Origin: Devosia sp. Root413D1
GTDB lineage: Bacteria; Pseudomonadota; Alphaproteobacteria; Rhizobiales; Devosiaceae
Length of the DNA: 56,753 nt
Assembly: GCF_001425235.1 (NCBI RefSeq)
Contig: NZ_LMEA01000014.1
Span: forward strand, 1 to 56,753
Direction of reading: 5' to 3'
A program made the position numbers and the translations under genes. The notes under the pieces are model-generated. The model worked only from the letters and a program-made list of their open reading frames with translations. It made no database searches and was not told where the DNA came from. Of this stretch, positions 55,624 to 56,753 are shown piece by piece (position 1 is the first letter of the stretch; every line of letters begins with the position of its first letter).

Positions 55624-56684
55624 TTTCGGCCGAGCTTGCCGCCCGCCGCAAGGCGGGGACGCTCAAGATGGGCTACTGCGTGCCGGCCTTCGCCATGCCG
55701 AGCCCGGGGCTGTTCCGGGTGCCCAATGTGGCGCGGATCGAGGATGTCGACGTGCTCGGCAATGCCCGCGAAGCAGAGCGGCTGGGCTTTGACTCGCTGT
55801 GGGTGTGCGACCACCTGATGCTGGGGCGCGAGCAGGCGGTGCTCGAGGGCTGGACCACGCTGGCAATGATTGCCGGCGCCACCAGCAGGGCGCAGCTCGG
55901 GCTGATCCACCAGGCCAACCTGTTCCGCCCCCCGCAGATCGCCGCCAAGATGATGTCGACGCTCGACCTCCTCTCGGGCGGGCGCTTCATCCATTTCTTC
56001 GAAGCCGGCATGGGCCGCCCCGAGCAGGTGGCCTATGGCCTCGACTGGGACGACAACCACGATGCGCGGGTCGAGCGGCTCGAAGAGGCAATAACCCTGA
56101 TCAAGGCGCTCTACGCCGCGGATAAACCGATCGATTTCGACGGCAAGTTCTACCAGCTGAAGGGGGCGCAACTGGCGCCGAAGCCGGTACAGGCGCAGAT
56201 CCCGGTCTGGCTGGGCGAAGCGTTCGATCCGGTAATCGAACTCAGCGGCCGCATCGCCGATGGCTGGAACTCGACGCCGGTGACGCTGACCGAGCTGGCC
56301 CGCCGCCTGGCGTTGCTGGACGCGTCGCTGGCGAAGGCCGGCCGCTCGCGCGCCGAGGTGGAAATCAGCTTCGAGACGCAGATCCTCGTCGCACCCGATC
56401 TCACAACGCTGCGCCGCAAGGTGGCGGGGCTGGTCGAGCGGATGGTCGAGACCAGGTCGGGCGAGCCGCAGCCGGAGGTGGTGGACTTCGTCGCCGGCCG
56501 GGTCGACCGGCTGCCCGAGGCGATGACCGGGCCGTGGATCATCGGCACCGCCGAAGAGGCGAAGGCACGGATCACCGAATTGCGCGGGCAGGGGGTCGAT
56601 CACCTGATGCTGTGGTTCATGGATGCCCCGGAGACGGATGGGATGGCGTATTTCATGGAGGAGGTCGCGCCGGGGTTTCGGTGA
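55620..56684 (+). CDS. LLM-class (luciferase-like) flavin-dependent oxidoreductase
   Basis: 354 residues, bacterial luciferase/F420-FMN family TIM barrel. It opens with KMGYCVPAFAMPSPG and then AREAERLGFDSLWVCDHLML, followed by FEAGMGRPEQVAYGLDWDDN (flavin phosphate region) and IPVWLGEAFDPVIELSGRIADGWNS. Members are monooxygenases (SsuD-like) or F420/FMN-dependent sugar or alcohol dehydrogenases. In an operon of sugar-acid enzymes either role is possible. It is the last gene of operon H in the window, with a 4-base overlap to the dehydrogenase. Confidence 0.82.
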   Translation: MISAELAARRKAGTLKMGYCVPAFAMPSPGLFRVPNVARIEDVDVLGNAREAERLGFDSLWVCDHLMLGREQAVLEGWTTLAMIAGATSRAQLGLIHQANLFRPPQIAAKMMSTLDLLSGGRFIHFFEAGMGRPEQVAYGLDWDDNHDARVERLEEAITLIKALYAADKPIDFDGKFYQLKGAQLAPKPVQAQIPVWLGEAFDPVIELSGRIADGWNSTPVTLTELARRLALLDASLAKAGRSRAEVEISFETQILVAPDLTTLRRKVAGLVERMVETRSGEPQPEVVDFVAGRVDRLPEAMTGPWIIGTAEEAKARITELRGQGVDHLMLWFMDAPETDGMAYFMEEVAPGFR

Positions 56685-56753
56685 CTGTGCACGGGCGGTG
56701 CGGCAATCCTCCCCCGCGTGGCGGGGGAGGGGGACCAGCGAAGCTGGTGGAGG
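56685..56753. repeat. Partial copy of the element found at the start of the window
   Basis: 56708-56753 contains a palindromic GC-rich core (CCTCCCCCGCGTGGCGGGGG) followed by CCAGCGAAGCTGG. 56715-56753 is identical to bases 1-39, same orientation. The element is cut by the window end. Confidence 0.75.

Overview
High-GC alphaproteobacterial DNA, most likely from the Hyphomicrobiales (a Devosia-like genome is my guess; nothing here fixes the genus). The signs are dense IclR/LacI/GntR/RpiR-regulated sugar operons, many ABC importers, stop/start overlaps of the ATGA and TGATG kind, and dispersed GC-rich palindromes in most intergenic gaps. The window is one long carbon-catabolism region. I see no rRNA, tRNA, transposase, CRISPR array or phage gene.

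Layout. (A) 141-10715, minus strand: IclR regulator, L-rhamnose-mutarotase-like protein, lactonase-like amidohydrolase, rhamnonate-dehydratase-like enolase, a peptide/oligosaccharide-type (Opp/Dpp) ABC importer and an L-fucose-dehydrogenase-like aldo/keto reductase. Together they suggest oxidative, non-phosphorylating breakdown of a deoxyhexose or a related sugar. (B) 11145-18730, minus: an unusual intracellular glycoside-hydrolase-like protein, a second amidohydrolase, a LacI regulator, an RraA-family aldolase and a CUT2 sugar importer. (C) 18906-24051, plus: Gfo/Idh/MocA oxidoreductase, a CUT1 importer without ATPase and a second mutarotase, with a convergent IclR gene (24240-25166). (D) 25341-27298, plus: DoeB-like deacylase and a threonine-dehydratase-like PLP enzyme.

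(E) 27462-33656, minus: an amino-sugar operon with a DUF5107-like/TPR protein, a hybrid RpiR-DeoR regulator, an AgaS-ROK fusion and a KbaZ/GatZ protein lacking its KbaY/GatY partner. (F) 33968-39286: a three-subunit molybdenum aldehyde oxidase (PaoABC type) on the plus strand, facing its cofactor genes mocA and xdhC. (G) 39319-45606: GntR regulator, SGNH hydrolase, a second CUT2 importer, an EstB-type serine hydrolase and a SnoaL-like protein. (H) 46113-56684, plus: a CUT1 importer without ATPase followed by seven enzymes (Gfo/Idh/MocA, VOC, galactonate-dehydratase-like enolase, amidohydrolase, aldehyde dehydrogenase, 2-hydroxyacid dehydrogenase, luciferase-like flavin oxidoreductase), probably one catabolic pathway for an unidentified sugar or sugar acid.

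Most novel candidates: operon E (regulator chimera, enzyme fusion and a possible epimerase shortcut into glycolysis), operon H (an unassigned seven-enzyme pathway) and the glycoside-hydrolase-like gene of operon B. Several operator-like palindromes link regulators to operons. The same 39-bp sequence lies at both ends of the window.
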